57,500 nucleotides of DNA from Theodoxus fluviatilis (lineage: Eukaryota; Mollusca; Gastropoda; Cycloneritida; Neritidae). The notes under the pieces are model-generated. The model worked only from the letters and a program-made list of their open reading frames with translations, did not search any database and was not told where the DNA came from. Numbering within the stretch: the stretch's first letter is position 1; the number at the start of each line of letters is the position of its first letter. The position numbers and the translations under genes are program-made. The stretch covers positions 45,721 to 103,220 of the forward strand of contig JAWQFJ010001242.1 of assembly GCA_034096865.1 (NCBI GenBank), given 5' to 3'. Positions 45,953 to 57,290 of this stretch are shown one piece after another.

Positions 45953-45983
<31 letters not shown>

Positions 45984-46320
45984 AAATCAGCTGAACATGC
46001 ACCGCATCATGAATGTGCCCCAGAGCAAGGGCAGATGTGGAATTCAACTCGGGCGAACACTTTGGCAAATCGTCCACTGTGTTCAAATTGAAAATATCTG
46101 CCAGAAACATAACTGTTAATAATAATGTGGCATGCAAAAGGTGGATTGATTGAATGTCATCACTCCCACGCACACACACAAACCCATATGTCCTCTAGGC
46201 TATTCCCCTTCCCTTTACCTCTTGTAACCTAGCACACTTGGGAGTAGCTATACTCAGACAAGCCCAAATTTTCAAGAATCCCCACCCCCACCCACCCCTC
46301 CACCCAGTCACCACTGTGGA
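44760..46320. other. No gene supported
   Basis: Single-copy-looking DNA. A 158-codon ATG-started frame on the minus strand (45672-45196) is Trp/Cys-rich with no recognised domain and no splice context. A C run followed by an A run sits at 45953-45986. Confidence 0.4.
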
Positions 46321-46439
46321 ATCCCCATAACCTGTTTTACTCCTCAGTTGGAGAGGTGCCTTGAGAGAAGTACCTTGTCCTGGGATTCAATTCTTGGATC
46401 CATCCAGCTTAGAACATGGCACCCACCAGACACATATTT

Positions 46440-47180
46440 GCTGCAGGTGAGCACCCTACCCACAGATTCAGACCCTAGTCTTCCCTCTCACGTCATCTCC
46501 GAGCACCCCACCCACAGATTTAGGTTACTGGTTGCCTCTCTCACATACCTCTCCAAGCACCTACCCACAGATTCAGGTCCTAGTGTTCCTTCTCACATGT
46601 CATCTCCAAGCACCCTACCCACAGATTTAGGTTACTGGTTGCCTCTCTCACATACCTCTCCAAGCACCTACCCACAGATTCAGGTCCTAGTTGTCCTTCT
46701 CACATGTCATCTCTGAGCACCCTACCCACAGATTTAGATCACTAGCTGCCTATCGCACATAAAATCCAAGCACCTACCCATAGATCTAGGTCACTAGTTC
46801 AGTAGTTGTCCTCACATGTAAAATCCAAGCACCTACCCACAGATTCAGGTCCTAGTTGTCCTTCTCACATGTCATCTCCGAGCACCCTAGCCACAGATTT
46901 AGATCACTAGCTGCCTATCACACATAAAATTCAAGCACCTACCCACAGATGTAGGTAACTAGTTGTCCTTCTCACATGTAAAATCCAAGCACCTACCCAC
47001 AGATGTAGGTCACTAGTTGTTCTTCTCACATGTAAAATCCAAGCACCTACCCACTGATTTAGGTCACTAGTTGTCCTTCTCACATAACCCCTCCAAGTAC
47101 CCAACCCACAGATGAAGGCCCTAGTTGGCCATCTGGCGTACCTCCAAACATCCTACCCACAGACTTAGGATACTGGTTGC
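46440..47180. repeat. ~52-bp minisatellite, about 14 diverged copies
   Basis: Unit near AGCACCTACCCACAGATTCA, GGTCCTAGTTGTCCTTCTCA, CATGTCATCTCC. Copies vary in length and sequence. Confidence 0.85.
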
Positions 47181-47261
47181 TCTCTCACCTGTCATCTCCT
47201 CTTGTAGAGCTCCCAGGGTCCTCTTGGGCTTGGGAGCTCCGCAAAAGATGAGCCCAAAAAC

Positions 47262-47945
47262 ATGAGTGACATCTGTGCTTTGAGTGACATCTGTGCTTTG
47301 AGTGGCATCTGTGCTTTGAGTGACATCTGTGCTTCGAGTAACATCTATATTTCGAGTGACATCTGTGCTTTGAGTGGCATCTGTACTTCTGAGTGACATC
47401 TGTGCTTCGAGTAACATCTGTACTTCGAGTGACAGCTGTACTTTACTTTGAGTGACATCTGTGCTTTACTTTGAGTGACATCAGTGCTTTGAGTGACATC
47501 TGTGCTTTGAGTGACATATGTGCTTTGAGTGACATCTGTGCTTTGAGTGACATCTGTGCTTCGAGTGACATATGTGCTTCGAGTGACATATGTGCTTCGA
47601 GTGACATCTGTGCTTCGAGTGACATATGTGCTTCGAGTGACATCTGTGCTTCAAGTGACATCTGTACTTTACTTTGAGTGACATCTGTACTTTACTTTGA
47701 GTGACATCTGTACTTTGTGTGACATCTGTACTTTGTGTGACATCTGTACTTTGAGTGACATCTGTACTTTGAGTGACATCTGTACTTTGAGTGACATCTG
47801 TACTTTGAGTGACATCTGTACTTGAGTGACATCTGTATTTTGAGTGACATCTGAATTTTGAGTGACATCTGTATTTTGAGTGACATCTGTACTTTGAGTG
47901 ACATCTGTTGAGTGACATCTGTACTTAAGAGTGACTGTACTTCGA
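47262..47945. repeat. 18-bp minisatellite, ~37 copies
   Basis: Unit GAGTGACATCTGTGCTTT with TACTTT, TATTTT and CTTCGA variants. Being 18 bp with no stop in several frames, it gives open frames on both strands that are not genes. Confidence 0.97.
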
Positions 47946-48240
47946 GTGGTTTTGTGTAATGCACATGGCATAGAACAGATATGACCCAAAACAGAACACT
48001 TAACCTCTTCTTGAAGAAAGCAGACACTTTAACACTAATAACAGTCTAAATGGTATGTGCAAAACTGTTAGTGCATGTCACTTTCCCCTGTCAGCAGTAA
48101 CTGCATTTTCCCTCAGGATGCAAGCGACATAACTTACAAGGGAACCACTTAATCCTCCCTTATAACCTGGAGTGGCTACAAGCAGTCAAGGCTATCCAAG
48201 AACATTGGGACAGGGTCAGATCATTAACCCTTACCCTTAG

Positions 48241-48512
48241 TTGCGGCATATGCTGCCAGGCCATGGCTGGGCCAAGCCTGCTAGTGGTGGCATATGCTGT
48301 AAGGTCATAACTGGGCCAAGCCTGCTAGTGGTGGCATATGCTGCCAGGCCATGACTGGGCCAAGCCTGCTAGTGGTGGCATATACTGCCAGGCCATGACT
48401 GGGCCAAGCCTGCTAGTGGTGGCATATGCTGCAAGGCCATGACTGGGCCAAGCCTGCTAGTTGCGGCATATGCTGCCAGGCCATGACTGGGCCAAGCCTG
48501 CTAGTGGTGGCA
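48241..48512. repeat. 44-bp minisatellite, ~6 copies
   Basis: Unit GGCATATGCTGCCAGGCCAT, GACTGGGCCAAGCCTGCTAG, TGGT. Confidence 0.95.
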
Positions 48513-48519
48513 TATGCTT

Positions 48520-50165
48520 TGAGTGATGAGGGGGGAAGGTTGTGAAGTGTGCTTTCCAAAAATATTACCAAAAAATTCTGCATTAAGTAGCACTTTCCTA
48601 AAACAATGACATGGGTTTGTTCTTTGCTCAATGATGAATACTTCAGGTGTAGGTGTTGCTATTTCGTTGGATAGTTCAGAAGGGCATGTGCAAAATAAAA
48701 CTTAAAGGGCAGGTCTCTCGTCCTTGAAATGTAGCTTTCTTTAGAGCAGCACTGACAGACCAAACACTCCCAAATATGATGCCAAGACGAGGGTTAAAGG
48801 CCCCACCATGCATTTGAACGACCTTGGAGGATGGATCCTATCTCATGCACTACAATAATCTGGTTGCCCAATTCCATATCCAGTCCACAAGAAACATCTT
48901 TCCACTTGTAAACCAGTCCCATGGAAAAATTCTTTTTACTCAACCCCATGCACTCAATACTGTCTAAGCCATGTGTGAGAGTGAGTACCAATGAAAAACA
49001 ACATTGTTTTATAGCTTCTCTCGAGCTACTTTATCAATCACATGAATCAAACCACGAAGGCAGGGGTGCGAACATCAAGTGAAAGGTCTTCTTAACCCAT
49101 TATGACCTACAGCGTGCGCTGAAAATGGCTTCCTAAAACCTGAAGTTTTTTTCAGGAAAAAACACAAAGTCGACACCACTCATTAAAAATTGTTTTTTTC
49201 ACTTCTACACTTCCTAGAAACAATAAGTACACCACTGTCAAATGCGACATCTGCATAGCATCCGGTCTGAAAGGGAGATGTAACGCGTGCGTAGCATTCA
49301 GTCATAATGGGTTAAAGATACTATTGCCAATTCATACTGAAATGCCAGCTACACCAGGATTATGTAGTTGCAAACACAGATCTAGGTTCTAAATGCATCA
49401 TGGTGACCTAGGCAGCTGCTCAGTCTTGCTATGACCAGCATTTCTTCCTTTAGCTGGGAAGACTGCACAAGGTCTAGCTCAGATATGCGGTCATGTCACT
49501 AACCCTTCATTGCACGTTGTATGATTTTACACAAAACATGCGTTGGGCTTCCCAGTATCTGCTCAATTTCCCCAAAAGATTGGTATTGTAGGGTTGCCAA
49601 TGAACAACACTTGATGACGAGTCAAACAACTAGGACACACTCTTTCACAGGGTCTCAAGTTGTCTAGAACAGTTCAACATCACAAATGGCCCCTGTCGTG
49701 TTGGACGAAAATGTCAGTGGCCTTGTAGGTGTGAGCCAAGCCTGAAGTGGGATGTCCAGAAACTTTTGCAAATTGGGTATACAATAGTTGCAGTAGGGTT
49801 AGGCACTCTTGCCTTCTCATTCAGAGTGTTGAGGCATCTAACGTTGAAAGCATACACACCCTTGTGCAATGTTCTGTGCAATGCACCACAGTCTGAAGCA
49901 AGGATCTCCCAGTTGTTATGCAAGATACTGCAGGCTCTTCGGGAGGTTTTTCGGGTTGCCCTTGAAGTGGATCTGTACTGTCTGTAGGATTTTTCCTTCC
50001 ATATGCCAGTTTTGGGTAGAGGATTACCTTGGAAACAGCTTGCAGAGAAATCTGTGCTCACACTACCTGCATAGCTGGTTTTATGCCTGCTGTTGGTTTT
50101 TTCCTCCATCTTTCTCCCCAGCACACTTGGTCTCCAGCACACTACTATACACTACTAGATCTATA
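48520..50165. other. No gene supported
   Basis: Single-copy-looking AT-rich DNA between a minisatellite and a LINE remnant; no exon, RNA or repeat boundary recognised. Confidence 0.4.
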
Positions 50166-50169
50166 CTAT

Positions 50170-51072
50170 ACACTACTTTTGGTGTCACCCTCGACTCATC
50201 TCTATCTTTCTGACTTTGTCCAAAACACTTGCAAATCCGCATGCACATAACTCAGACAGATAAGCGCAATCAGACACCTTCTCACTATTCAAGCTACTAC
50301 TATCCTAGTCTGTGCTCTCATTCTCAGTCGCCTGGATTATTGCAACGGCCTTCTTGCTGGCTGTCCCGCATATCTCACTGATAAACTTCAAAGAGTGCAA
50401 GATGCTGCAGCTCGACTCATCTGTAAGTAAAAAGTCAGATCATATCACTCCTCTCTTCCGCTTTCTCCACTGGTTGCCCATTAGTGCTAGAGTCCAATAC
50501 AAGATTGCCTGTCTTTGCTACTATTACTTCACTGAATCCCTTCCTCAATATCTCTCTAAACCCATGCGCACCTACACACCCGCTAGACAGCTACGCTCTT
50601 CCGCAGAAACAAGAATCCTCAGGTTCCCGGAGGACCCTCCAGTTAAAACAAAATTTGGTGAACGCTCTTCTTTTATCTGGCTCCCTCTATCTGGAATGAC
50701 CTCCCCGCCTCTGTTCGTCACTCTACTTCTTCCTCGACCTTTCGCTCTGCTCTCAAAACTCACCTCTTCCTGAAATCTTTCCCTGATCCTAAGTTTCTTC
50801 TTCTTCCTCCCCTCACTGTTCTCTTTGTACTAGCTTGCCTAAGCCCCCTACCACCCTCCTGTCCCTCCTCCCCCTCTCCCCAGTTTCATGGTTTAGCGGT
50901 GACGCTGTACATCAGTTTGTCGAATGTCTGAAGTGAATGTCTGACTCTTATGTTATTAAGTTTATTGAGTTGTGCTTGAGGTGATTGACTGTTATTGTAT
51001 ATTGTAATGGTTGTGTATGTATGCGCCTTGAGCATGTCTTAACTCATTGGTAAGGCGCTTTATAAATCCACA

Positions 51073-51112
<40 letters not shown>

Positions 51113-51113
51113 C
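50170..51113 (+). mobile_element. 3' end of an L2/CR1-like non-LTR retrotransposon, broken
   Basis: Translated pieces match the C-terminal end of LINE reverse transcriptases: FGVTLDSSLSF, SRLDYCNGLLAGCPAYLTDK, LQRVQDAAARLIC, DHITPLFRFLHWLPISARVQ, PARQLRSSAETRILRFP and the terminal FRSALKTHLFL. At least two frameshifts and internal stops (after LSF near 50209, and TAA near 50426) make it inactive. The 3' noncoding part contains GCGCCTTGAGCATG and AAGGCGCTTTATAAATC and ends in a (TTA)n tail at 51076-51110, a common LINE tail in molluscs. Lies just downstream of the TMEM161 stop. Confidence 0.85.
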
Positions 51114-51284
51114 ACACACCACCACTCCTCTTTCTGTCATCTTCATCAAGCAACTCATGGGCCATAGATCTGGGGGTAGAGTTCACAGCAGTATGAGTGC
51201 AACTGAGGTAAGGAGAGCTGCAAAAAACAACTGCTCCATGATTTTATCAATTTCCTTGTACGTGACGTGTACATCCTGTCGTGC

Positions 51285-52502
51285 TCACACTTCTGCCTTG
51301 GAGTAGTACAGCATGCCGAGGGAGGTGGCAGTGAACCAGGCCGTGCACACCCACCACATGAGGAAGGAGAGGATGCCGCGGTACCACACAGGCGAGAACA
51401 CTCTTCGCATGTTGCTGATGGCCCAGGTGAAGTGAGCTGCAGTCTCTGCGAAGCTGGCAGCTGCGGTCTCGTTGCCGGTGGAAATGGTTTCGGCTGGTGG
51501 TGGCACAACACCTTTGTAGACGTTCTTTCTTGACCAGATGTTGGAGAGTAAGGGGCCAAACACACCTGACCACGACTGCTCTCCGAGAGTTTTGAAGAGA
51601 GCAAGGAAGAACATGAGCATGAGCACAGGGGCGAGGTACTGCACGGCCACCATGCCAAGGTAGTAGAAAACTCTGGCCACTAGCTTCTGAAGCTCTACGT
51701 TGCTGATCTTTCCAGCCTCCTTCTTCAGCTTCTCCACCTTCTCATAGGCCAAGTTCAGGTGAGCCTGCATGTAGGTCCGCAGCATGCAGACCCGCAGCAC
51801 AAACATCAGCACCACCACCAGAAGCCTTGCCGATTCGAAAACCTCCTCTGACATCATGGAGGACTTGCGCATCCAACTTGTCTGGCAGAACACGTCCCGC
51901 GCCAGGGGCTTCACCCACATGAGGATGACCACCAGAGGCATGATGTAGTTGATGTGGAGCAGCACCGTCTGGAGCGGCTGCTCCTTGCTGTACTTCAGGG
52001 CATCGTGGTGCAGCTTTGCAAGGCGCAGTCCCGGGAAGGTCAGGAGACCGCCAAGAACGGTGCAGACCCCAGCAAGGATGATCTTGAAGGTGAGGAGCGA
52101 AACGGGACCCTGGGTGTCTGCGTCCTGGTACCTCAGGAATTCTTTGGCGCTTTGAGAGAAGTTCCGGTACCCCTCATCAAGTCCGAACTCCAGGATGGAA
52201 TTGCTGACGACGAGGATCCCCATGCTGACCACAAGGAAGAAGAACGCAAAGAGGGCGCACAGCACACGCTCCCCTCCCTCCTCCACTCGGAAGTAGATGG
52301 CTGTCTGGGACAGGAGGGGCCGCAGGCAGAAAGTGAGGCCCAGGAGGCACCACAGGATGCTGACGTTGTACTCAATGTGGTGGCTGCTGACTGCATAGTA
52401 GATCTCAGTCAGGCTGTACACCACAAGTGCACACATGCTGAAGTCAGTCAGCCACTGGAAGTCGGAGAAGTACTGAATGTGCATCAGGTCCACAGCCTCG
52501 AC
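51285..52502 (-). CDS. TMEM161: TMEM161 second (last) coding exon
   Basis: 1218 nt, uninterrupted, acceptor TTTTGTTCAG at 52503; encodes residues 93-497 starting VEAVDLMHIQYFSDFQWL. A single large terminal exon is unusual compared with the many-exon vertebrate gene. Confidence 0.95.
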   Translation of the reverse strand, partial: VEAVDLMHIQYFSDFQWLTDFSMCALVVYSLTEIYYAVSSHHIEYNVSILWCLLGLTFCLRPLLSQTAIYFRVEEGGERVLCALFAFFFLVVSMGILVVSNSILEFGLDEGYRNFSQSAKEFLRYQDADTQGPVSLLTFKIILAGVCTVLGGLLTFPGLRLAKLHHDALKYSKEQPLQTVLLHINYIMPLVVILMWVKPLARDVFCQTSWMRKSSMMSEEVFESARLLVVVLMFVLRVCMLRTYMQAHLNLAYEKVEKLKKEAGKISNVELQKLVARVFYYLGMVAVQYLAPVLMLMFFLALFKTLGEQSWSGVFGPLLSNIWSRKNVYKGVVPPPAETISTGNETAAASFAETAAHFTWAISNMRRVFSPVWYRGILSFLMWWVCTAWFTATSLGMLYYSKAEV

Positions 52503-53690
52503 CTGAACAAAAGAAACATGGACAACTCCAATAAGCTCATGCCAACAATTGAAATCTGATTTAAAACGTCAACAATGAAAACTACTAAGGTTATGTTTCT
52601 GTACATATAATGAGATAAACATTATTATCAAAGAAAGGAAATGAAAAAAATCCATATAGACTTACTTACTTGACTTAGTCCTCTACAAACATTGACAAAT
52701 TTCTTGTTCTTTGTTTGGAGAAAAAAAAGAAAGTAAGAAGGTACTTCATTAGGGCTGGACTGACAGAAATATCCACTTCCCTTGGCACCATTTTCATGAA
52801 CATCAGAATAATATTAGACAATAATAATTTCTATATTACTTCATCAAGTTCATGTTGTCAGCAGCTGTAAGGAGGAATTTTTTTTAAAAGCACCCTTCCA
52901 AAAGTTCCATTTTAGACAAAACTTCAGACCACATGACAGGAAGACCAAGAATGATCTGAGATCAGCACTGTCATGCCAGCTCACAGTCCAGGATATGAGA
53001 CAGCCACTGTACCAACCTTGGCCACATCCAGCCGAAAGGGCAAATTCCTTGTTCATCGGGTCCAACAGTTTGCAAGCTCATTTATCCATCAAGGTTTGTC
53101 ATCCTACAGGGTGCATCACTGCACTTATACTATGTACAGGTACCCAATTTTACTCTTGAATCAATGCAATGCAGGTGCATCATGCCCAAGGTTGCAAGTT
53201 CAGGATTAGTGCTGTATCCAGTGTCCCTACCAGTAGTCACCAGCAAAGTCTGCAAGCAAGCACTCTAAAGAATGGACTATAATCCACCATTCTCCATGGC
53301 AGTGCTCCACTCCATGTCACTGACAGCTCTGAAGACGATGATGAGATGGAAAGAGATCATGCATGCTATTGCTTGCACACAGTCCAGAATGAACATAGCA
53401 CAGGTACCACCAACCTTGGCCACATCCAGCCGAAAGGGCAAATTCCTCGGCACCTGGAAAGTCTCCTTCTTGTCATGGGTGTTGTTCTGTTTTCTGTTCT
53501 TCCCCTTGCCCTTCCCTCCTCCTCCCCCTCCAATGCCAGCCATCTCCTTCAGCTCCCCATCCGTGGGGTGCAGGTACCGCACAAGACGGTGGGTCAGAAG
53601 CCATCTCCCAAAGGAGTAGTAGGGAGACAGTTTCTGAAGGAAGCTGAACATCACCAGGCCAAAGACAAACTGGATTCCTAGGACAGCCAT
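51285..53690 (-). CDS. TMEM161: Transmembrane protein 161 (TMEM161A/B family), complete coding region
   Basis: Two coding exons on the minus strand, 53690-53415 and 52502-51285, join in phase 0 to give 497 aa (vertebrate TMEM161B is about 487). The start MAVLGIQFVFGLVMFSFLQK matches the family's N-terminal membrane helix, followed by SPYYSFGRWLL and HPTDGELKEMAG. A Gly/Lys-rich insert (residues 52-65) is longer than in vertebrates. Exon 2 has multiple hydrophobic segments and the conserved YFRVEEGGERV, FGLDEGYRNFSQSA, SLLTFKIILAGVC, LTFPGLRLAKLH, LLHINYIMPLVVIL, MQAHLNLAYEKVEKLKKEAG and KLVARVFYYLGMVA motifs. Multi-pass membrane protein; in vertebrates TMEM161B affects cardiac rhythm and brain development, but its biochemical role is not settled. 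Stop TGA at 51287-51285. Converges with DHDDS. Confidence 0.96.
53011..53049 (-). repeat. Perfect 39-bp copy of the TMEM161 exon-1 donor region
   Basis: 53011-53049 is identical to 53409-53447, i.e. the last 33 nt of the first coding exon plus the first 6 nt of its intron (AAG|GTTGGT). It lies in the intron, 398 bp downstream of the real donor in transcript direction. Confidence 0.95.
53130..53215 (-). mobile_element. Fragment of the TTGGGCAAGGTG SINE family (inverted)
   Basis: GTACCCAATTTTACTC and GCCCAAGGTTGCAAGTTC are the inverted core of the SINE seen at 44215-44410. In the TMEM161 intron. Confidence 0.4.
53415..53690 (-). CDS. TMEM161: TMEM161 first coding exon (coding part)
   Basis: 92 codons. 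The exon itself begins at 53754 after acceptor TTTCCCCACAG, leaving 64 nt of leader; donor GCCAAG|GTTGGT at 53415. The start ATG at 53690 aligns with the start of vertebrate TMEM161. The leader holds a 9-codon upstream ORF (ATG near 53738) that ends before the main start. Confidence 0.93.
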
Positions 53691-54359
53691 TCTGAAGAAG
53701 TCTAAGAGTCTCAGTGCCAAGTCCCCGATGCTTCTGTCATACAGATCGCAGCAGCTGTGGGGAAAAAGAATAGTAGTTTGTTCAGTGAAAAGAGCTCTGT
53801 GTAATTCATTTTGTTTTTATTATTACAGTGAGCCCAAATTCACATAGTGAGAGACATCAGGAAATGATGGTGAAAGGAGGCCACAAGAAATACATGCAGA
53901 ATGATGGATACCTTAGAAGCAGTCATACTGAATGGTGCCTATGCAAATCCTCGGTTCCAGTAAACAATATTTCATCGATTGGTTCATCTAACTTATTGGC
54001 AATTAATTCAACAAAGGCCATGATGATAAAAAAGTATTCAAATAACACTCTTAAAGTGTTAGACATTACTTTCTTTTGGGACAATCTACTGGAACTACAC
54101 AAGAAAATACTGTGATTGATTTATATGCCATGTATTTTTATCATTTGCAATGTTTCTTTTATTATTTAGGAAATTCTGTACTGAAAATAACTCATTTCAA
54201 AATGTAAACCTTTTAGCTAAGGTTTCAGGTGTTAGTTTTATGCATTAAATGACTTAACATCCATAAGTGTGGCTTTTTCAACTACTTTACAATTCACACC
54301 TGATTATTCCACCACCTGAAGAGTCTTTTATTAGCACCAATTACAAACACAGAGCCAGA

Positions 54360-54565
54360 TGGAAAGCACACAGCCATCGTGTCCACTCCTTGGGGAAAAG
54401 TCCAGCCCTTTGCAAGGTCAAATCCCACATGTTGTCACTGCTGCTCTCATAGGTACCCATTTACCTCCTGGCTAGGGAGAAGCAATACAAGAACACTTTG
54501 CCCAAGGATGCAACTTCAGGAAGGATGCCTCAAAGACATGCATCTCAAAGAGCCCTGGAAACCCT
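54360..54565 (-). mobile_element. TTGGGCAAGGTG-family SINE copy (inverted)
   Basis: Inverted orientation: GGTACCCATTTACCTCCTGG, CTAGGGAGAAGCAATAC, CTTTGCCCAAGGATGCAACT, collinear with 44215-44410. Confidence 0.55.
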
Positions 54566-54645
54566 GATGCTCATCTTTACGTCACAGGCAACTCACAGGA
54601 AAACCAACCACAAGATGTTTCATTAGTAGGAACAATGCCACCAAC

Positions 54646-55425
54646 TCCAACATGACCGATGACCAGCAAATGACAACCCTAGCATACTAACAGTTCCTAG
54701 TGACCGATGACCAGCAAATGACAACCCTAGCATACTAACAGTTCCTAGTGACCAATGACCAGCAAATGACAACCCTAGCATACTAACAGTTCCTAGTGAC
54801 CGATGACCAGCAAATGACAACCCTAGCATACTAACAGTTCCTAGTGACCAATGACCAGCAAATGACAACCCTAGCATACTAACAGTTCCTAGTGACCGAT
54901 GACCAGCAAATGACAACCCTAGCATACTAACAGTTCCTAGTGACCGATGACCAGCAAATGACAACCCTAGCATACTAACAGTTCCTAGTGACCTATGACC
55001 AGCAAATGACAACCTTTGCATACTAACAGTTCCTAGTGACCGATGAACAGCAAATGACAACCTTAGCATACTAACAGTTCCTAGTGACCAATGACCAGCA
55101 AATGACAACCTTAGCATACTAACAGTTCCTAGTGACCAATGACCAGCAAATGACAACCCTAGCATACTAAACAGTTCCTAGTGACCAATGACCAGTAAAT
55201 GACAACCCTAGCATACTAACAGTTCCTAGTGACCAATGACCAGCAAATGACAACCCTAGCATACTAACAGTTCCTAGTGACCAATGACCAGTAAATGACA
55301 ACCCTAGCATACTAACAGTTCCTAGTGACCGATGACCAGCAAATGACAACCCTAGCATACTAACAGTTCCTAGTGACCTGAATGGCCAGCAAATGACAAC
55401 CCTAGCATACTAACAGTTCCTAGTG
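54646..55425. repeat. 48-bp minisatellite, ~16 copies
   Basis: Unit AGTGACCGATGACCAGCAAA, TGACAACCCTAGCATACTAA, CAGTTCCT, with CCAATG, CCTATG and AGTAAATG variants. Upstream of TMEM161. Confidence 0.96.
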
Positions 55426-55449
55426 ACGTAATAATGACCTGACATAGCC

Positions 55450-55790
55450 CCGGATCACATGTGGTCGCTAGGCCAAAAAAAATAAATTTGATTATGGTAA
55501 CCCTACCCCACCCACCCCAAAAAAGGAAGAAATTGAAAGTAATCTGTGAATTGTGTGCTATCCTCTCTTCCCTGCCTTAGGAGCACTCATGGAATACACT
55601 ATTAATATAAAATTTGTTTTTTTAAATAAGTTTTTCAGCAAAAAAGATAACTTGTTATTTGTATTCAATCTGGCCTCTTCTGATTAAAACAAAAATTATC
55701 TTAAAAAGTTCAAGCCGACATACAGACCCTTTTTTGTGCCATATTATCATAACCACAACTAATATTTTCCTTTGGCGTTACTTGTGGGGA
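55450..55790. other. No gene seen
   Basis: AT-rich DNA between the 48-bp array and a SINE remnant; nothing supported. Confidence 0.4.
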
Positions 55791-55799
55791 TCTGTGGTC

Positions 55800-55965
55800 A
55801 GCTAGCTTGACCTGCACTTGCTTGCTGCTAGTGCTAGTGGGTGTGGTGTTTGAAGCTGTGCTGATCCCAGAGTTGCACACTTGAGCAAAGTGCTTAAATC
55901 ACATTGTTTCTCCCCACCCACAAGTAATACTGGGTATCTATGAAGGCAGCAATTTTACACTACAG
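55800..55965 (+). mobile_element. TTGGGCAAGGTG-family SINE copy, diverged
   Basis: Contains GAGTTGCACACTTGAGCAAA, GTGCTTAAATCACATTG and CCACCCACAAGTAATACTGG GTATC, collinear with 44215-44410. Confidence 0.5.
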
Positions 55966-56162
55966 CGAGATTAGCCCTTGCGTGTAGCCATAAGCCAGCA
56001 TGAGTTGGAATACTCCCCAGGGAGAGGAGTTGATGCTGGTACCTGAATGCACGAGTCCTATCCGTGTGTCACTGTGTTTGTCATCAGGTCCCCAGTGGAG
56101 GGGCCCAGTGATCAGGGGGTAAATATAAAGCAGTTTGAGACCCAGACAGGTTGTAAGTCACA

Positions 56163-56300
56163 TAAAGCACACCTGTTCCTCCATGCTGTATCATATACTA
56201 TTAGTACCTGTACTACTAGGCTATAGCTGTTAGCAACATAAAGCACACCTGTTCCTCCATGCTGTATCATATACTATTACTATTAGTACCTATACTAAGC
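56163..56300. repeat. Direct duplication of ~55 bp
   Basis: CATAAAGCACACCTGTTCCT CCATGCTGTATCATATACTATTA occurs at ~56160 and again at ~56236, each followed by GTACCTRTACTA and GCTATAGCTGTTAGCAAC. Confidence 0.8.
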
Positions 56301-57111
56301 TATAGCTGTTAGCAACTGCATGAAAGTGACCTAAACACTGGACTAAACAGCACCGGCCTCCATGTCAGCTTTTCACCTTATGTCATTGATAGTTCAGTTG
56401 CGAAGATAATGATGATGAGATAGAAAGGGACATCAGGCACTCAAGAATTCCGCTGTCACATGAAGATCTACTGAGGGTGGTCAGCAATGTATTGGTGTTT
56501 TTTGCATTTTTAATCATATGGCTGAGCCAGTTGATTAACTTGATATCACTCATTGTGGCACCGTAAATCGTAATCCTACCAATAGACACTATTTGCTCTT
56601 GTATGTGTAGATCGAGGTGGATACACACAATTTTGCTTTCGCTAAAGAAGCTGACGGTAAGCTGTTCCGTTTCCAATGCAAAAGAATGCCACTATCATGA
56701 CTAATGTCAGTAATGATTACTGACGATTCACTTCTTTTTTCTCTGCAATCATATTCATAGTATTGAGCGAGTACAGGAAGTTACAGGCAATTTTTCGTAA
56801 TAGCAATATTCCCTTAGAGGAAAGCAATAATTCTGAACGATTTCTCTGATACTAGCAGTGGACGACACAGAGTGAACGAGCGTTGTTCAACTTGTTGGGG
56901 TACTCGGGTAGACCGTACAGCCTACTCGGCTACTCACACTCACAGGTACACCGCACAGTACTCAGTAGTCTGAGTAGAGGCGAGGGGAGAACGTCACGAC
57001 ACAACCAAGGCAATCGTCCCACAAAGGTTAGTGCATGCATCAACGCATTTCAGTAAGTGAAACCTCAAACAATCAGAGCATGCTTACAGATTGCAACTGC
57101 TTCCATCCTAC

Positions 57112-57290
57112 CTTTCATGCATTTGCCGTCTGCTCCCGTAGAATCACCTTGCGGCCCATGCTGGCTTTCCCGGATATGATGAGCACTGCGCAGCGACACC
57201 TCAACTTCCGGTGGATTCCAACCAACATATTCTGCCGAAGCCTGTCGATCAAACGTCAACACACCGATCCAAAGAACTAGATAAAAGAAA
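57112..57290 (-). other. Possible upstream noncoding exon of TMEM161
   Basis: A candidate donor, ATGAAAG|GTAGGA, ends an open, GC-richer segment on the minus strand at 57112. In it an ATG near 57160 opens a 14-codon upstream ORF that closes with TGA just before the donor. Position fits a 5' UTR exon of TMEM161 ~3.4 kb upstream, but neither its 5' end nor its use is shown. Confidence 0.25.

Noticed and set aside
47443..48027. Frames encoding SDICALSDIC or HSKYRCHSKY repeats
   Set aside because: 18-bp minisatellite artefacts.
51949..52559. 201-codon plus-strand frame
   Set aside because: Antisense shadow of the long TMEM161 exon.
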